Shown here: piece by piece, positions 45,275-54,003 of the stretch | Layout of the letters: each line of letters opens with the position of its first letter | Numbering within the stretch: the stretch's first letter is position 1 | From: Mangrovibrevibacter kandeliae | Lineage (GTDB): Bacteria; Pseudomonadota; Alphaproteobacteria; Rhizobiales; Rhizobiaceae | Reading direction: 5' to 3' | Length of the DNA: 64,000 bases | Assembly: GCF_024519155.1 (NCBI RefSeq) | Contig: NZ_JANIFJ010000003.1 | Span: forward strand, 372,001-436,000 | Notes under the pieces: generated by a model | What the model saw: only the letters and a program-made list of their open reading frames with translations | What the model was told of the DNA's origin: nothing | Database searches by the model: none | Position numbers and translations under genes: made by a program

Positions 45275-46480
45275 TCACGTCCTCGCCATCACCTGCCGGA
45301 TCGAGCGGTCGCTGTCGGCAAACATCGACAGGAAGACGCCGCCCGCCTCGATGAAGGCGGCATTGCGCGCGATGATGCGGTCCTCGATCTGGGGCGCGAG
45401 GCCGAAGAGGCAGGCGGAGATCCGCGACGCGTCGAGCGCAGCCGGCCCGGCGATGGGAAGCTGGGCGCCCGGCAGGAAAAGTCCCTGCTTTTCCGGCGTG
45501 TCGTCGATGACGACGGCGAAGTAGGATGCGAGGTCGTGGAAATTGATGAAGGCGCAGGTCAGGTGTCCAGCGCCGTAAGCCGCAAGTTTGCGCCCGTCCT
45601 GCGTGAGATCGTCCAGCGCGGCCTTCAGGCGGGCCGTCCACGCGGGGAAGGCGGCGGCGTAGTCGCGCGCCAGTGCGACGGCGGGAGCACAGTCCCCGGT
45701 CACGACGGCACCGCCGACGCCCTTGCGGGCATAGAGGACCAGCACGTCCTCGAACGGGTACGGATGCACCTCCAGCGACAGCGGCTCGAAACCGACGGGC
45801 CCGAGCAGCTGCGCAAAGGTCTCGCCGGTGAAGTAGGAGACGTGCTCCTCCCAGATCATCGTGTAGTCCTGACGCTCGAGATTGGCGCGGCAGTCCGGCA
45901 CTTCGATGACCGCAACGCCGCCCGGCGCGAGCAGCGCGTCGATCGCGAACATGAAGCGGCGGGCGTCTTCGGCATGCTCCAGGATGTGGCGGGCAAGGAC
46001 CACGTCGTACGGGCCGCCCCGCGCCGCGACGGCACGCCCCAGATCGGCATCGAGCGTGCCGTGCACGGTCTCGATGTTGGCGTTGGGATCGCTCTCGCCG
46101 AGATCGACGGCGGGATCGATCAGGCGCGTCGAGGCGCCGCGGCCGGCCAACCGCTCCAGCAGCGTGCGGTCCTTGGCCGTGAGACCGAGGACGCGCTTGT
46201 CCGCAGACAGCGTAACGAGCCCGGCCAGGGTTTCGGCGACCGCGTCGAGGTGCGCTTCGGGCTCGCGATAGCTGATCCAGGGAAACGGCGGGACCAGGGC
46301 GCGGAAGGGGATCGGATCGCGCAGTTGCACCACGCCGCAAGCCCGGCAGACGCCGAGGCCGATGGGCCAGCGCCGGGCCTCGGCCGCCCTCGCCGTCTGG
46401 AAGTGGCTGGACACCGGATGCTCGCCGATGTCGAGCAGCGGTTCGACCTCGTCCAGGCCGCAGGTTCTGCACCGCGTCAT
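45275..46480 (-). CDS. Sugar C-methyltransferase-like protein
   Basis: A 401-residue protein with an N-terminal zinc finger (Cys4, Cys7, Cys45, Cys48), a class I SAM domain (about 85-215), and a C-terminal domain including AAYGAGHLTCAFINF. This three-part layout is that of NDP-sugar C-methyltransferases such as TylC3/TcaB9. The family YHEH catalytic motif appears here as WEEH (in IWEEHVSYFT), so activity may differ. Likely makes or once made a C-branched sugar. Starts at ATG and precedes no overlap; gap of 60 bases to the GT2 gene. Confidence 0.82.
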   Translation of the reverse strand: MTRCRTCGLDEVEPLLDIGEHPVSSHFQTARAAEARRWPIGLGVCRACGVVQLRDPIPFRALVPPFPWISYREPEAHLDAVAETLAGLVTLSADKRVLGLTAKDRTLLERLAGRGASTRLIDPAVDLGESDPNANIETVHGTLDADLGRAVAARGGPYDVVLARHILEHAEDARRFMFAIDALLAPGGVAVIEVPDCRANLERQDYTMIWEEHVSYFTGETFAQLLGPVGFEPLSLEVHPYPFEDVLVLYARKGVGGAVVTGDCAPAVALARDYAAAFPAWTARLKAALDDLTQDGRKLAAYGAGHLTCAFINFHDLASYFAVVIDDTPEKQGLFLPGAQLPIAGPAALDASRISACLFGLAPQIEDRIIARNAAFIEAGGVFLSMFADSDRSIRQVMART

Positions 46481-46540
46481 CGTCGTACTCCGAAATTGTG
46501 CGGCGGTTGTAGGCTCAGCCTTGTGAGGCGCGCAAGCGGC

Positions 46541-47518
46541 TCAAGATCGCAGGGCCGCGCCTCGGAGCCGATGCTTGAGCCGCAGCAAGGCCCCCGGCCG
46601 TCTGCCCCGTGCGACCTCGCTCAGCCACCAGCCGACCAGCCGCGCCAACATCGGGTACCGCTGCGGCCGGCCGAGAAGCCCGAGCAGGAGCGGCCGCATG
46701 AACGGCGAGAGGGCCGACGGCGCCTTCAGCAGGAAGCGCCGAACGTCGGCGAATTGAGGCTCGTCGAGTTTGGCGGCGAGCGCCAGCGCGACCTCCTGCC
46801 GGGCCCGCAGACTGCGCGCTTCGGCGACCGAGTAGGATTTCTCCGAGACCCGGAACAGCGACAGGACGCGCGGCACGGCGCAGAAGCCGTAGCGGGCGGC
46901 GACGGCATAGATGGCGAACCAGTCGGAGTGCCAGCGCAGGGCGGGGTCGAAGCAGCCGACTTCCAGAAGCGCCGCGCGGTCGAACATGGCGCTGTTGGCC
47001 GACAGGCGAATCGGGCGCTCCCCGAGCAACCGCCCGAACTCCTGCGGCGAGACGTATTTGGACGTCTCGCCGAGAAACCACAGGCTGAGATCCTCCACGC
47101 CCGCCACGCCGTGCCGGGTTTCCCCCGTCTCGGCGCTCCACTCGGTGAAGTGCGAGACGACGAGCTTCGCGTCGTGCTTGAGCGCCAAGGCGTCCAGCAT
47201 CTCGGCACAGAGCGTCGGCATGATGCGTTCGTCGGCGCTGACGAGAACGACGTAGTCGCCGCTCGCCTCCGCGATGCCGCGATTGACGGCCGCGACCACG
47301 CCCTGCCGTGTGGCATGCCGGACCAGGCGGATCGACGGGTTCTCCGCCTGGAACGAAGCGATGACGTCCCGGCTGTCGTCCGTCGAGCCGTCGTCGACGA
47401 TGATGATCTCGTCGGCCGGCCGCGTCTGTCCGACGATCGGCGGGAGCGAGATCCGCAGCTCTTCGCCGTGGTTGTAGTTGGGCATGACGATCGACACGCG
47501 GGCCGCCGTGTTCAGCAT
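46541..47518 (-). CDS. GT2-family glycosyltransferase
   Basis: A 325-residue GT-A enzyme: VSIVMPNYNHGEELRISLPP and IIIVDDGSTDDSRD, then VLVSADE serving as the DxD equivalent (SAD), typical of GT2. Basic C-terminal half without clear membrane helices. Overlaps the 3' end of the upstream GT4 gene by seven bases, so both are cotranslated. Donor unknown. Confidence 0.88.
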   Translation of the reverse strand: MLNTAARVSIVMPNYNHGEELRISLPPIVGQTRPADEIIIVDDGSTDDSRDVIASFQAENPSIRLVRHATRQGVVAAVNRGIAEASGDYVVLVSADERIMPTLCAEMLDALALKHDAKLVVSHFTEWSAETGETRHGVAGVEDLSLWFLGETSKYVSPQEFGRLLGERPIRLSANSAMFDRAALLEVGCFDPALRWHSDWFAIYAVAARYGFCAVPRVLSLFRVSEKSYSVAEARSLRARQEVALALAAKLDEPQFADVRRFLLKAPSALSPFMRPLLLGLLGRPQRYPMLARLVGWWLSEVARGRRPGALLRLKHRLRGAALRS

Positions 47519-48753
47519 GAAGACTGTCCTGTCTGGTGGCCACCGGGCGCAAGCCCCATCGCATCGCGTGCCCTCAGCGCATACCGGGCCGGGTCGAAGG
47601 TCTCGAGAGCGGTGCGGCGCGCGGCCTCCCCCAGCGCCTGGCAGAGAGCCGGATCGGCGCGCAGCTGACGCAGCGCGGCGGCTGCAGCCGCAATATCGGG
47701 CTCGGCCCAGCGCCAGCCGGCCCGGTCGTAGATGCCTTGCGGATCGCGCGCCGGGACCAGTCGGTAGGGGACCGGCATCCCGTTCGCGGCATGGAGGAAG
47801 TCGCGACTACCAGAGTAATCCGTAGCGACCACCACGCGCCCGGCGGCCATCGCCTCGGCGGGCACCAGGCCGAAGCCCTCGGCGCGGTGGAGCGACAAAG
47901 TGACGTCAGCCTCCGCGATCAGCGCCTGAAGCGTCTCGGGCGCCATGGCGCCATCCAGAAGCTCGATGGTCGGACGATCGGCCACCGCCGCCTGCAGCGC
48001 GAACCAGCCCGCGGGGTAACTCGGCCCGTTGATCGATTTGACGATCAGCCGCGCGTGCGGATCGTCGCCGAAGGCCTCGCGGAAAGCCGCCACGGCGGCA
48101 AGCGGATTCTTCCGGGCGAAGGACGAGCGCATGTTGAAGACGGTGACGACGGTGAAGGGCCGGTCCGCCGGCCGCCGCGCGATCGCGCCGGCTCGGGCCC
48201 CTGACCCCAGCACGGGATGGGGCATGACGCGGATGGGCCGACCGCCCGCCATCCCGCGCACCGCTTCGGCCGTGAAGGTGCTGGGCACCCAGATCTCGTG
48301 GACGCGCTCGACGCCCCGCCGCCAGTCCTCCGGCGCCCGCTCGAGCTCCCATGCAAAATAGCCGATCAGACGCTTGCCGGCGAGCCGGCGCTGCCCGAGG
48401 CGCATCAGCGCCAGCGGCACGAGAAACGGATCGACATGGAGGATGACCGTGCCAGGTCCGCGTCCTGCGGCTTCTGGCCAGGTGGAGCCGGAGTGATCGA
48501 AATCGCCCTTCAGTGCGCCGGAAAGATCGACACCCTCCACGGCAAGACCGTCGGCGCGCAGGGCATCGCCGCACAGCCGCGCCGACTCGCCGAGGCCGCT
48601 CGCACTTGACAGCATCCCGGCCACAAGGATGGGTTCCGCGGCGGTCGCAACCCGATCCAGGCGAGGTGCCAGCGCCGCGGTGACGGCCGACAGCACGCCG
48701 CGCCGGAGAGGGCGCGGCACGGCCTGCCAGATCGTACGATGAAGAAAGCTCAA
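47512..48753 (-). CDS. GT4-family glycosyltransferase
   Basis: About 413 residues, GT-B fold. ILVAGMLSSASGLGESARLCGDALRADG starts the N-domain; LHRAEGFGLVPAEAMAAGRVVVATDYSGSRDFL is the donor-binding block with the conserved Glu. The start is uncertain: I use a TTG at 48753 (LSFLHRTIWQ), but a GTG at 48834 is also in frame and would overlap the divergent phosphatase gene. Neither has a good ribosome site. Same-strand overlap with the GT2 gene downstream. Confidence 0.84.
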   Translation of the reverse strand: MSFLHRTIWQAVPRPLRRGVLSAVTAALAPRLDRVATAAEPILVAGMLSSASGLGESARLCGDALRADGLAVEGVDLSGALKGDFDHSGSTWPEAAGRGPGTVILHVDPFLVPLALMRLGQRRLAGKRLIGYFAWELERAPEDWRRGVERVHEIWVPSTFTAEAVRGMAGGRPIRVMPHPVLGSGARAGAIARRPADRPFTVVTVFNMRSSFARKNPLAAVAAFREAFGDDPHARLIVKSINGPSYPAGWFALQAAVADRPTIELLDGAMAPETLQALIAEADVTLSLHRAEGFGLVPAEAMAAGRVVVATDYSGSRDFLHAANGMPVPYRLVPARDPQGIYDRAGWRWAEPDIAAAAAALRQLRADPALCQALGEAARRTALETFDPARYALRARDAMGLAPGGHQTGQSSC

Positions 48754-48843
48754 GGGGCGGCCAGGATGCGAGGGGATGACGGAATGACGGAGGTCTCGGC
48801 GATCGGGTGGACAGAGCCTCAGGCGAACGATCACGGCGTTTCG

Positions 48844-49503
48844 ATGATCTGCGGTCCCCTCGCCTCGGCGCCGCGGCTCCCGTCGTCGGGTCCGCTGCGG
48901 CCCGCGTTATTTCTTGATCGCGACGGCGTCGTCAACCTCGATACGGACTTCGTCTCGACCCGCGAGGCCTTCGTCTTTCAGGACGGCATCTTCGACCTCG
49001 TGCGCGATGCCAATGCAGCCGATCATGCGGTCGTGGTCGTCACGAACCAGTCCGGCATCGCCCGCGGCCTGTTCAGCGAGGCGACCTTCCACACCCTGAC
49101 GCAGTGGATGATCGCCGTCTTCGCGGACAACGATGCGCCGCTGTCCCGGGTCTACTACTGCCCGTTCCATCCGGCGGCGAAGGTCGAGCGGTTCCGGGGA
49201 GACCATCCGTGGCGCAAGCCGGCTCCCGGCATGCTCCTCGCCGCAGCCGCCGACCTCGGGCTCGATCTCGCGCGCTCGGCGCTGGTCGGCGACCGATGGA
49301 GCGACGCCGGCGCGGCCGAGGCTGCCGGGCTTGGCGAGATCGTCCTCGTCGGCAACCGGGCGGATACGGAGACGCCGCCGCCCGTGCTGCCGCCGGTGAC
49401 GCGGCTTCCCGCGATCAAGGACGCGCGGGCCCGCTTCGCCGCGCGCGCCTGGCGCTTCGGTCCCGCGTTAGATGTGACGCAGCATGCAGTGAAGCTGGCG
49501 TAG
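48844..49503 (+). CDS. GmhB-like heptose 1,7-bisphosphate phosphatase (HAD-IIIA)
   Basis: A 219-residue HAD phosphatase: FLDRDGVVN (23-31), VVTNQSGIARG (65-75), RKPAPGM (124-130), LVGDRWSD (147-154). This is the D,D-heptose 1,7-bisphosphate phosphatase/histidinol phosphatase family. In GmhB a zinc loop is held by CxH and CxC; here Cys106 and His109 (CPFHP) remain, but the second pair is replaced by GDHPWRKP, so zinc binding may be lost. An ATG at 48784 with AGGGGA upstream would add 20 residues. It would supply the phosphatase step missing from the leftward heptose genes. Confidence 0.8.
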   Translation: MICGPLASAPRLPSSGPLRPALFLDRDGVVNLDTDFVSTREAFVFQDGIFDLVRDANAADHAVVVVTNQSGIARGLFSEATFHTLTQWMIAVFADNDAPLSRVYYCPFHPAAKVERFRGDHPWRKPAPGMLLAAAADLGLDLARSALVGDRWSDAGAAEAAGLGEIVLVGNRADTETPPPVLPPVTRLPAIKDARARFAARAWRFGPALDVTQHAVKLA

Positions 49504-49531
49504 TGCATGCGTGTCGATCCGGAGGGTGCAT

Positions 49532-51124
49532 ATGTTCGATCTAGGATGGAGGATCGTCAGTCGAAAGAAGTTCTCGGCGCTTGAAGCCAGAGTCGGCGAA
49601 CTGGAATCGCAAGTCGGTGCTTATAGCCAAGCCCTCCAAGCGACTGCCAACGATCGAGACCGCATTCAGATGATGTTGTCGCGCTCGGCGGCGGGTGGAG
49701 AGATGGCTCCGACCTTCGTAGAACCCGACCGCGGGACGCGAGGTTATGGCCGGGTGTGGTCGAATCCCGCTGCCGACTACAGCCGGCAGCTCGGGCGGGA
49801 GCCGATCAACAATGGGCTTTTCCGCGCCATCGTCTCCAGCGGCGGCTATGCCCAAATGTCGATGTTGCGCGATCCAGGTGTCGTCGAAGCGACGGTGGCT
49901 TGGCAGCTCGACACGATGAAGTCCTTGAACATTGGCCGCGTGGCGTGGCCGGAGAACTTCGGCGAAAGCCCGCTCCTGCCGTCCGAGACGACGGTGGAGG
50001 TAGAGGGCCGGCGCCTCAGCCCCGACCTCTTGCGCTTCTGGTCCTATGTCGCGGCGCTGGACGTGCATCTCGGGCAGCCGCCACGTCGCGTCCTTGAAAT
50101 CGGCAGCGGCTACGGAGGCTTCGCCCGCGTGATGCGCCTTCACCATCCCGGCTGTCGATTCGTTCTCTTAGACCTGCAACCCTCTCTCACCGTAGCCGGC
50201 CATTTTCTCGCTCACGCGTTCCCCGAGGCGCTAATCGTCCATGCGACGAGCCTGTCCGACCCGTCCGCGAAGGATGCGGACTTCGTGCTCGTTGCGGCCG
50301 AGCACGCTGGGGACATCACCGGGGAGAGCTTCGACCTCGCCGTCAACTTCTGGTCGCTAGGGGAGATGACGCGCGCGCATGTTGCCGGCTATTTCGACCT
50401 GATCCAGGCACGAAACAGCGTGCGGTCCCTCTTCACCGTCAATCACGTCTTCGCCCCGCTCGACACCACGGCGCACAACCTTCCGGCGCTTCTCGATACC
50501 GGCGGCTGGCTCAGCCGCTTCGACCGCGACTGGCAGATCTCCTTCTTCGGCATCGATCCGCTTCTCCACGACTGTCCGGTAATCCGTCACACCCACATGG
50601 GCGCTGCGGTGATGGCGCAGCGTCAAGTTGCCGACCTCGAAGCACGACGAGCGGCGAGCGAAATCGCGACGCAGGTGCATCGTGAAGACTTCGTCACCCT
50701 AGCCGCGGCTTCTCCCGCCGGTGACCTTGCGACCTCGCAAACCGTCGATCTTCATGCCGCACTGCAGAGGCGCGGCGCGGTAGTGATCGGCCCGGAGACC
50801 GCCTTCGACGCACGCCGCTACGGCGACACCCTGCAGCTCTGGCGCGACGACTCCCGTCGCGGCGCCGATAGTGCCTTCTTCCGCCTGTGGAACGACGTCC
50901 GCATCAACGGCTCGCCCCTGTCACGCCGGCTGTTGTGCCTGTGGCTCGCCAGCCGCTGGCGGGCGCCGATCCGCGGCGGCGAGGGTCCGGCCATGCTCGA
51001 TACCGTATTGACCGAGCAATACGAATTCGGCGCCGGGCACGACGGACGCTGGCGGTCCGACCCGCTGCTCACCCTGCCGTTCCACGTCTCGCGCAATCTG
51101 GAGGCCGCTTCGACCCTGCTTTGA
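49532..51124 (+). CDS. Putative sugar O-methyltransferase with N-terminal coiled coil
   Basis: A 530-residue protein. A short coiled-coil (about 12-45, LEARVGELESQVGAYSQ) precedes a region resembling the putative sugar O-methyltransferase family: PINNGLFRAIVSSGGYAQMSML, then SAM motif RVLEIGSGYGGFARVM (about 186-201) and TVNHVF. GGAGGG stands seven bases before the ATG at 49532. Codon choice is noticeably more relaxed (CTA, AGA, GGA, ATA) than in neighbours, especially in the first 200 codons, hinting at transfer. It abuts the tail-spike gene tail to tail with no gap. Confidence 0.7.
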   Translation: MFDLGWRIVSRKKFSALEARVGELESQVGAYSQALQATANDRDRIQMMLSRSAAGGEMAPTFVEPDRGTRGYGRVWSNPAADYSRQLGREPINNGLFRAIVSSGGYAQMSMLRDPGVVEATVAWQLDTMKSLNIGRVAWPENFGESPLLPSETTVEVEGRRLSPDLLRFWSYVAALDVHLGQPPRRVLEIGSGYGGFARVMRLHHPGCRFVLLDLQPSLTVAGHFLAHAFPEALIVHATSLSDPSAKDADFVLVAAEHAGDITGESFDLAVNFWSLGEMTRAHVAGYFDLIQARNSVRSLFTVNHVFAPLDTTAHNLPALLDTGGWLSRFDRDWQISFFGIDPLLHDCPVIRHTHMGAAVMAQRQVADLEARRAASEIATQVHREDFVTLAAASPAGDLATSQTVDLHAALQRRGAVVIGPETAFDARRYGDTLQLWRDDSRRGADSAFFRLWNDVRINGSPLSRRLLCLWLASRWRAPIRGGEGPAMLDTVLTEQYEFGAGHDGRWRSDPLLTLPFHVSRNLEAASTLL

Positions 51125-52552
51125 TCACGCAACCTCCCTCGCCTCCAGTGTGGCGAGACGGGTGCGGGTGTCGCGCAATGCCGCCCAGAGCAAGGCGACC
51201 AGCTGATCGGGTCGCAGCCATTGCCGGCTGTCCGGATCGTCGAGGTCGCAGAGCCCCCAGGCGCCGATGTCGAGGCCAGCGGTCTCGAGCCCCGCGCGAA
51301 TGTCTTGCGCGATAAAGCCGGCATGTTGGCGTCGTCCCGGCCGCGGCCGCTCCCGATGGGCGGCCGTCCCCGGCCCGTCCACGGCATCCTCCACGACCTC
51401 GACCTCGGTGCCGCCGACCTTCCACCGAAAGGTGACGGGAGCCACGGCATCGACTAGACGGCCGGCATCGGTCGACGGAATCGCCGCCTCGACTGTCTTG
51501 TCGCGGCCATCCGAGGTCTGGATGACGCCGTTGGCGGCCCAGACCGCCGCCCAGCGGGCACCGGCCGCCCCCAGTGTATAGGCGTTGTCAGAGCCTGGCA
51601 GCGTATGGCCCCCCGTGGCGGCATCGATCTTCAGGCGGGCTGCCGCACCCACGGCAAAGCTGAGAGCGGTCGTGCCGGAGGTGAGGAACACCAGCTGATT
51701 GGCCCAGGAAGCGGCTGCAGCGCTGCCGCGCAAGAGGCCGTCGTTGCTGGAGCCGAGCCAGAGGCTGCTGTAGCCGCTCGCCGCCTCGTTCTCGACGCGG
51801 GCCGCGACATGAGCACCGACAACATTAGCCTTGGCGTGAAGACCGCGGCTGCCGGTCCCGGTGGGCGCGGGCGACGACGTTCCGAGGCCCACGGCGCCGC
51901 TTGCGCCTGCGATCGTCATCGCGTCGGTCCAAGCGGCGCCGTCGCTGCTGACGCGCAGTGCGAGATCGTCATTGCCGACGAGACCGATCTCGGCGCGGCC
52001 GGAATACCCGGTCTGCATCAGCAAGGAGACGACGTTGCCCGAGCCGACCTTGTTGAGCGCGTAGCGCAGGTCGCCGTCACCGCCCTCTCCCGCCGAGCGG
52101 GCGGAGAACAAGGCCTTGTTGAGCTTGGCTGAAAGCGGGTTGATCGCGTCTGCGGTGGTGCCGATCCCGAGGCGCGCGACGTTCTGCAGATCCTGAGCCG
52201 CATCGGCACTCTCCGCGGCGAAGGGCGTCCACGCGGTGCCGTCGAAGACCAGGAAGAGGCGTTCGTCGGCAACGAAGGCGAGCCAGCCGGCCAGCGGGGC
52301 GAGGAAGCTCCACGCGCCATCCTGCCAGAGCGCGATCGCATCGTCCTGTCCGGTCCAGGCGCCGCCGCCCCCTGCCGCGACCAGATAGCGCGCTCCGTCG
52401 GCCGGGGACGGCGGGGGCGTCGTCAGATCGCGATCGATCACCGCCAGCTGCGCCACCGCATCGAGAATCAGAAGAGCCTCGTTGTGGGTGACGTGCTTCT
52501 GGGACTGTGCCGCGAAGAGAAGGGGCAAGCCGAGATGGGGTGTGTTGGACAT
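51125..52552 (-). CDS. Phage tail-spike-like protein, DUF2793 plus S74 autoproteolytic chaperone
   Basis: A 475-residue protein. N-terminal DUF2793 (about 1-115; TPHLGLPLLFAAQSQKHVTHNEAL, RYLVAAG, AGWLAFVADERLFLVFDG), a repetitive glycine/alanine beta-rich middle, and a C-terminal S74/endosialidase chaperone (about 340-475) with TSDGRDK holding the self-cleavage Ser, HAGFIAQD, and a final helix RTRLATLEAR. These belong to phage tail spikes and fibres that bind surface glycans. No capsid, tail or integrase genes are nearby. It may be a prophage remnant, part of a gene transfer agent, or a domesticated glycan-binding protein. Confidence 0.85.
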   Translation of the reverse strand: MSNTPHLGLPLLFAAQSQKHVTHNEALLILDAVAQLAVIDRDLTTPPPSPADGARYLVAAGGGGAWTGQDDAIALWQDGAWSFLAPLAGWLAFVADERLFLVFDGTAWTPFAAESADAAQDLQNVARLGIGTTADAINPLSAKLNKALFSARSAGEGGDGDLRYALNKVGSGNVVSLLMQTGYSGRAEIGLVGNDDLALRVSSDGAAWTDAMTIAGASGAVGLGTSSPAPTGTGSRGLHAKANVVGAHVAARVENEAASGYSSLWLGSSNDGLLRGSAAAASWANQLVFLTSGTTALSFAVGAAARLKIDAATGGHTLPGSDNAYTLGAAGARWAAVWAANGVIQTSDGRDKTVEAAIPSTDAGRLVDAVAPVTFRWKVGGTEVEVVEDAVDGPGTAAHRERPRPGRRQHAGFIAQDIRAGLETAGLDIGAWGLCDLDDPDSRQWLRPDQLVALLWAALRDTRTRLATLEAREVA

Positions 52553-52878
52553 GGGCGTCGTTCCCGTTGGGCGACCCCCAGCTTAGAGCGGGCGGCGCAG
52601 ACGGGGACGAGCGACGCCTCCAGCCGATCGGGCTTCTGCAAATTCCGCGAAGGCTGTCAGAGATTTACGTGACGGTCCCGCCGGAGAAGCCAGAAGCGAT
52701 TGTCCTCGGCGCGGATGCGCGCTCAAGGCGGCGCGTGCCGAGCCGCTTGGCCAGCCGGTCGCCGCCGTCGTTCCCGGGCGGCGTATCGAAGGACGTGCAT
52801 CGCCGCGGTCTCATGCTTTAGAAGCATGGTCGACGGTCGGCTCGGCGAGCCGGTCCGGTCGATCAACGTGGGTCGGGC
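52553..52878. promoter_or_regulatory. Divergent gap between the tail-spike and LhgO-like genes
   Basis: 326 bases without a credible gene; short frames here lack ribosome sites. It must contain promoters for both divergent genes. CGGCTCG-G-CGAGCCG, a perfect 7-bp palindrome around one base, lies about 40 bases before the oxidase start and could be a regulator site. I see no clear -35/-10 pair. Confidence 0.3.
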
Positions 52879-53988
52879 ATGACGAAGGATATCGACTGCA
52901 TCGTGGTGGGCGCCGGCGTCGTCGGACTTGCGATCGCCCGGGCCCTGGCTCGTGACGGTCGTGAGGTGATGATCCTGGAGGCGTCGGACGCTTTCGGTAC
53001 GGGAACCAGTTCCCGGAACTCGGAGGTGATCCATGCCGGCATCTACTATCCGCCGGGCAGCCTGAAGGCCCGCCTCTGCGTCGCCGGCCGCGACGAGCTC
53101 TATCGCTACTGCGCAGCGCGCGGCATCCCCCATCGCCGCTCCGGCAAGTTCATCGTCGCCACGGACGATCGCCAGATCGGCCGGCTCGAAGGGATCCGGC
53201 TGCATGCCGCCCGGTGCGGCGTCGACGACCTGACGATCATCGAGGGCGGCGAGGCGATGGCGATGGAGCCGGCGCTGCGATGCGTCGCCGCCCTCCACTC
53301 GCCCTCCACCGGGATCGTCGACAGCCACAGCCTCATGCAGAGCCTCCTTGCCGAAGCGGAGGACGCAGGCGGTCAGCTCGTCCTGGCCACCGAGGTCTTG
53401 GATGGAGTGGTCGAGGACGGCGGAGTACGCCTCCGAACCCGCAGCGGCGGCGGCGAGCCGTTCGAGATCACGACCGACCTCCTCGTCAATGCCGCGGGCC
53501 TGGATGCCGTCCCGCTCGCCGCCCGCCTCGCCGGCTTTCCGAGCGAGCACGTGCCTGCGATCCGCTATGCGAAGGGCAACTACTTCGCGGCGCCGGGCCG
53601 AAGCCCGTTCTCGCGGCTGATCTACCCCGTGCCGGTGGATGGCGGCCTCGGCGTCCATCTCACCTTCGACCTGGGTGGCCAGATGCGCTTCGGCCCCGAC
53701 GTCGAATGGATCGAGACGATCGACTACGGCGTCGATCCGCGCCGCGCGGACGCCTTCTACGAGGACGTCAGGCGCTACTGGCCGATGCTGCCGGACAACG
53801 CGTTGACGCCTGCGTACTGCGGCATCCGTCCGAAGCTCGCCGGCCCGGGCGAGCCCGCGGCCGACTTCAGGATCGAGGGTCCCCAGCACCACGGCATCGG
53901 CTCGGTGATCAACCTTTTCGGTATCGAAAGTCCCGGACTGACCTCCAGCCTTGCCATCGCCGAACTCGTCCTCGCGCTCGCCGGCTGA
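52879..53988 (+). CDS. lhgO: LhgO-like FAD-dependent L-2-hydroxyglutarate oxidase/dehydrogenase
   Basis: A 369-residue flavoprotein of the DAO superfamily: [18 protein letters not shown] (FAD-binding), [24 protein letters not shown] and [19 protein letters not shown], which are hallmark LhgO/L2HGDH segments, and [20 protein letters not shown] near the C-terminus. It likely oxidises L-2-hydroxyglutarate to 2-oxoglutarate, passing electrons to the quinone pool. A housekeeping gene placed within the glycan locus; possibly it acts on another 2-hydroxy acid. ATG start with a weak ribosome site; downstream gene is convergent with a 15-base gap. Confidence 0.9.
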   Translation: MTKDIDCIVVGAGVVGLAIARALARDGREVMILEASDAFGTGTSSRNSEVIHAGIYYPPGSLKARLCVAGRDELYRYCAARGIPHRRSGKFIVATDDRQIGRLEGIRLHAARCGVDDLTIIEGGEAMAMEPALRCVAALHSPSTGIVDSHSLMQSLLAEAEDAGGQLVLATEVLDGVVEDGGVRLRTRSGGGEPFEITTDLLVNAAGLDAVPLAARLAGFPSEHVPAIRYAKGNYFAAPGRSPFSRLIYPVPVDGGLGVHLTFDLGGQMRFGPDVEWIETIDYGVDPRRADAFYEDVRRYWPMLPDNALTPAYCGIRPKLAGPGEPAADFRIEGPQHHGIGSVINLFGIESPGLTSSLAIAELVLALAG

Positions 53989-54003
53989 CTCGCCGATCCT
54001 CCG

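Noticed and set aside
45110-47668. An 852-codon rightward frame across the methyltransferase and GT2 genes
   Set aside because: Opposes two well-supported genes with conserved motifs and has no recognisable domain.
51125-52552. A resident prophage around the tail-spike gene
   Set aside because: No capsid, terminase, portal, integrase or lysis gene is present on either side; only the single spike-like gene.
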